The position numbers were made by a program, and so were the translations under genes. The notes beneath the pieces were generated by a model. It saw nothing but the letters and a program-made list of their open reading frames with translations, was not told where the DNA came from and did not search any database. Positions 61,206 through 64,000 of a stretch of 64,000 nucleotides of DNA are shown here, one piece after another. How positions within the stretch are numbered: position 1 is the first letter of the stretch; each line of letters opens with the position of its first letter. The stretch is from Collinsella bouchesdurhonensis (GTDB lineage Bacteria; Actinomycetota; Coriobacteriia; Coriobacteriales; Coriobacteriaceae). The stretch is taken from NCBI RefSeq assembly GCF_900155365.1, contig NZ_LT699743.1, positions 250,219 through 314,218 on the forward strand, given 5' to 3'.

Positions 61206-61850
61206 ATGGACTTGAACAACGTTGTTATTCGACCGGCAGAGCTTGACGACATCGATGCAATCGCCGATATCTACTCGGCACTGTGGTGCGGCTGGCTCAG
61301 GCGCGAAGAGCACGCGCAGGATGAGCGTCTCGTTGCGCGTTTCAATACCGTCATGCAAGCACAGTGCTCCCCCATTGCCCTGGTTGCCGAGCTGGACGGC
61401 AAGATCATTGCCGCGTGCTATGTGGGTGTCTATGACAAGGGCACGCCGCGTACGAACCCCTATTGGCAGCAAGCGTACGACGAGCTCTTCGAGCGGGCAA
61501 CCGCTCGCGCACAGACTGCCGACGACAATCTTGAGGGTTCTCTGTTTGGCGACTCGCGCGAGAAGGCAACCGGCAATCGCTTTGGCGCATCCGACAGCGT
61601 CTACGCCGACGGACAGCTCAATTTGATTATCGTTTTGCCCGAATACCAGGGTTGCGGCCTTGGACGTCGCTTGATTGAAGTCGCGCGCAAGCATATGCGC
61701 GAGCTTGGATGCAAACGCTTCTTCCTCATGACCGACAACCGCTCCGATTGGGAGTTCTACGAGCATCTGGGTATGGAGCGTGTCGCCGAGGACCACAGCC
61801 AAGACACTGGCGATGGCTTTATCGTCTACATCTACGGCGGCCTTGCTTAA
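61206..61850 (+). CDS. GNAT-family N-acetyltransferase
   Basis: A 214-residue protein with the acetyl-CoA-binding P-loop EYQGCGLGRRLIEVA (~residues 146-160, Q/RxxGxG/A) and the usual first strand VIRPAELDDIDAIADIY. A longer middle section (~75-125) separates the two conserved halves. The final motif FFLMTDNRSDWEFYEHLGMERV fits the family. AAGGAG is 6 bases before the ATG. The acceptor is unknown. Confidence 0.88.
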   Translation: MDLNNVVIRPAELDDIDAIADIYSALWCGWLRREEHAQDERLVARFNTVMQAQCSPIALVAELDGKIIAACYVGVYDKGTPRTNPYWQQAYDELFERATARAQTADDNLEGSLFGDSREKATGNRFGASDSVYADGQLNLIIVLPEYQGCGLGRRLIEVARKHMRELGCKRFFLMTDNRSDWEFYEHLGMERVAEDHSQDTGDGFIVYIYGGLA

Positions 61851-61890
61851 AGGCGCCCTTTCAACATACAGCGATCCATCAAACCTCAAA

Positions 61891-61929
61891 GGCCCCGCCT
61901 CGATGCAGTTCAATCTACCGAGGCGGGCC
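61891..61929. terminator. hairpin between the acetyltransferase and amidohydrolase genes
   Basis: GGCCCCGCCTCG and CGAGGCGGGCC pair with one bulge around ~16 bases. No T-run follows, so it is only likely by position. Confidence 0.5.
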
Positions 61930-62055
61930 CTATACATTGCACTGTCGCCCAGCGTTACTTCACACGGGCGCGGCGGCCTGCGCTAAATCGCAACGACGGC
62001 TAGCAACCGAGCGTTCTACCGAGCAGATCGTCCGCTCTTCACCTCGATCGACCGA

Positions 62056-63858
62056 TTATCCCTCGTATACGATACGGCCATCGGAGACAGTGAACAGAAC
62101 CTTGGTATCGGAGATCTTCTTGGGATCGCAATGAAGGATGTCTTGGTCGAGCACCGTGAGGTCGGCGAGCTTGCCCACCTCGAGCGTACCGATTTTATCC
62201 TCCATGTAGTTCTCGAAGGCAACGTTTTTGGTATATGCCTCAAGCGCCTGATATGCCGTGATGGCCTGCTCGGGCCAACGATACATATCGGTGTCCTCCT
62301 CCTCGGGATACGGGCTGTTGCGTGTAACGGCCACCTCGATCTCCTCGAGCGGCGCATAGCCGGTGACCGGGCCATCGCTCGCACCGGAGATAAAGCAGCC
62401 GGCCTCGAGCATGTTCTTGACGGGGTAGAACTTCATGGCGCGATCCTCGCCCACAAAGGCGATCTCGAGGTCGCACAAAGAATCGTGATACATCCACAGG
62501 AACTGCAACGCGCACACGATGTCGAGATCGGCGACGCGCTGAATGTCCTCGTCGGTGATTGCGCACACATGCGTCATGGTGTTGCGGCGATCATCGCGCT
62601 CACCGTTCTCCTTGACGCAGCGCTCGTAGGCATCGAGGGTGTTGTGAACGGCACCGTCGCCGATCGCGTGAACATGAATCTGAACACCCTCTTTGTCGAG
62701 GGCGGCCACCATGTCGCTGAACTCCTGCTGGTCCCAGACGGACTCGCCGTACCAGTTATCGCCCTTACCGGCGGCGGAGGTATATGGCTCGAGCATCACG
62801 GCGCTGCCGCCCTCGGTAACGCCATCGGAGTAGATCTTGACCGTACCGGTAGAGATCATGTTGCTATCGAACTTCTTAAGATCCTTCACGGTTTTAAGGG
62901 CCTCTTTAGCCGTCATGCCGGGCCTAATGGTAGGAAGTACTCGCATGCGCAGGTTAAGCTTGCCATCTTTCTCAAGGTCAGTATAGAACTGGCAATCCTG
63001 TGCCGTAGACGTTCCCACGACGCTTATGTTGGTAATGCCGGTGATGCCGTATTTCGCAGCCGCCTGCTGGTACTTGTCGATAGCGTTCTCAAGCTCCTTG
63101 TCCGTATGCTCGACGGAGACGACCTCCCTCACCATAGTGGCAGCAGAATCGATCAAGTAGCCGGTCGCCTCGCCGTTTGCATCGCGGGTGATGATGCCGC
63201 CCGTGGGATTGGGGGTATCGTTATCGATGCCCGCAAGCTCGAGCGCACGGCTGTTGACCCACACCGAATGATAGGAAACATCACACAGCATGATGGGCTT
63301 ATCGGAGCAGATCTCATCGAGGATGGACTTATTGGGGCCGGGATTGGTGCCATCCTCTTGCTCGAAGGCGTTGATCATGAACGAGCCGCCAACGTAAGCC
63401 TTATCATCGGGGTGCTTGGCTATAAAGTCACTGATCGCCTTCTTATACTCATCGATCGTGGTGCCCTTGGTAAGATCGATCTCGTACAGCGCGGTCACCC
63501 AGTTGCCCGGAGCGTGGATATGGCCGTCCATAAAGCCGGGGGTCACCATACCGCCATCAAGATCGATGACGCGCGTGTTGTCATCGATGTACTCGTCAAC
63601 ACCGGAGTCTTCGCCTACATATATGATCTTGTTGCCCGAAACAGCCAGAGCGGCCGCGGTGTCGCCCTCTTTGACCATCGTCTGAATCGTGCCGTTACGA
63701 AAGACAATGGATGCCTTATCGGAAATCGCGCTGCCGGTGCTTCCGGCATTCAAAGAATTGTTGGCGCAACCGGCGACACCCACCGCAACAGCCGCGGCGC
63801 CCAACGTGCTCAGGCCAAGGAAGCTTCTGCGGGAGACGGGAGGGATAGAGGTCCTCAT
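62056..63858 (-). CDS. Tat-exported lipoprotein of the amidohydrolase (YtcJ-like) family
   Basis: A 600-residue protein. The start MRTSIPPVSRRSFLGLS is a twin-arginine signal, followed by a lipobox VAGC with the lipid cysteine at residue 31, so the folded enzyme is fixed outside the membrane. The body is an amidohydrolase barrel of the YtcJ type: GFMDGHIH (metal site HxH, ~residue 105), IHVHAIGDGAVHNTLD (~385), MTHVCAITDED and SGASDGPV. Exported YtcJ-like enzymes are unusual; the substrate is unknown. AAAGGTGGG lies 6 bases before the ATG at 63858; a GTG three codons earlier is also possible. Confidence 0.86.
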   Translation of the reverse strand: MRTSIPPVSRRSFLGLSTLGAAAVAVGVAGCANNSLNAGSTGSAISDKASIVFRNGTIQTMVKEGDTAAALAVSGNKIIYVGEDSGVDEYIDDNTRVIDLDGGMVTPGFMDGHIHAPGNWVTALYEIDLTKGTTIDEYKKAISDFIAKHPDDKAYVGGSFMINAFEQEDGTNPGPNKSILDEICSDKPIMLCDVSYHSVWVNSRALELAGIDNDTPNPTGGIITRDANGEATGYLIDSAATMVREVVSVEHTDKELENAIDKYQQAAAKYGITGITNISVVGTSTAQDCQFYTDLEKDGKLNLRMRVLPTIRPGMTAKEALKTVKDLKKFDSNMISTGTVKIYSDGVTEGGSAVMLEPYTSAAGKGDNWYGESVWDQQEFSDMVAALDKEGVQIHVHAIGDGAVHNTLDAYERCVKENGERDDRRNTMTHVCAITDEDIQRVADLDIVCALQFLWMYHDSLCDLEIAFVGEDRAMKFYPVKNMLEAGCFISGASDGPVTGYAPLEEIEVAVTRNSPYPEEEDTDMYRWPEQAITAYQALEAYTKNVAFENYMEDKIGTLEVGKLADLTVLDQDILHCDPKKISDTKVLFTVSDGRIVYEG

Positions 63859-63949
63859 ATGACCCACCTTTCTGTTGACATCGCCGCGCTTTCGCGACGC
63901 TTGCTATCCCTTTGAATAACGCCCCCGGGTATAAACTTGTCTGCACAAA

Positions 63950-63994
63950 CAGGGTTATTGCCGTAAGCGGAGGCTTATATCCCCTATAACCCTG
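63950..63994. other. inverted repeat upstream of the amidohydrolase gene
   Basis: CAGGGTTAT and ATAACCCTG are exact complements 27 bases apart, about 95 bases before the gene start. It may be an operator or the end of a gene beyond the window. Confidence 0.45.
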
Positions 63995-64000
63995 CCTTTA

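Noticed and set aside
62131-63915. 594-codon plus-strand frame opposite the amidohydrolase
   Set aside because: Antisense shadow; the minus-strand gene has a signal peptide, lipobox and catalytic motifs.

Overview
The window looks like a chromosomal segment of a gut actinobacterium of the Coriobacteriia, most probably Collinsella. I infer this from the moderately high GC content, the strict anaerobe-style gene set (three-gene glycerol-3-phosphate oxidation operon, type III glutamine synthetase, B12-dependent methionine synthesis, many PTS and ECF genes), and a membrane-bound LuxR regulator of a kind common in that class. No database search was possible, so the genus is an inference. Most genes are ordinary chromosomal genes. 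I see no CRISPR array, prophage, insertion sequence or rRNA.

Layout. 1-3632: end of a DeoR-type regulator, then an operon for anaerobic glycerol-3-phosphate oxidation. 3640-4140: intergenic DNA with a long inverted repeat. 4149-7534: an FMN riboswitch in front of ribU, a fused two-domain ECF ATPase and ecfT, so riboflavin status controls a whole ECF module. 7550-8477: two tandem flavin-binding-type proteins. 8681-11076: glycerol dehydrogenase-like and iron alcohol dehydrogenase genes. 11449-13550: two overlapping genes for unknown repeat proteins. 13658-14475: bioY and tRNA-Glu. 14694-18494: a large LPXTG surface protein broken by one in-frame stop codon. 18617-25349: glutamine synthetase III, then metF, a stand-alone MetH reactivation protein and a short metH. 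25491-28561: UPF0210 protein, two unknown membrane-anchored proteins and yhbY. 28636-34500: a MalT/SARP-like regulator, nagB, a glucose-type EIIA, and rpsI/rplM. 34704-41320: a 12-TM LuxR regulator convergent with a 1675-residue VWA/FctA-repeat LPXTG adhesin. 42224-45183: a polar amino acid ABC transporter. 45417-45781: tmRNA. 45962-50038: a mannose-family PTS with a SIS-domain enzyme and a divergent GntR regulator with visible operators. 50192-52134: patatin-like protein, repeats, unknown protein. 52295-55971: gatCAB and a possible small membrane protein. 56098-57879: MFS transporter plus luxS. 58188-63858: small unknown gene, Zn-ribbon/EF-hand/LRR membrane protein, DAHP synthase, GNAT acetyltransferase and a Tat-exported amidohydrolase lipoprotein.

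The functional links that stand out are: one-carbon/methionine metabolism split over three adjacent genes; vitamin uptake (riboflavin and biotin S-components, one ECF module); amino-sugar and Amadori-type sugar use (nagB, EIIA, PTS plus SIS enzyme); and two very large cell-wall anchored proteins. Several repeat families in the intergenic DNA are not explained by genes: a 34-bp TGTGACAAA palindrome present twice, a GTGGCGG-box element present twice in opposite orientation, a 140-bp inverted repeat and a GC-rich tandem repeat.
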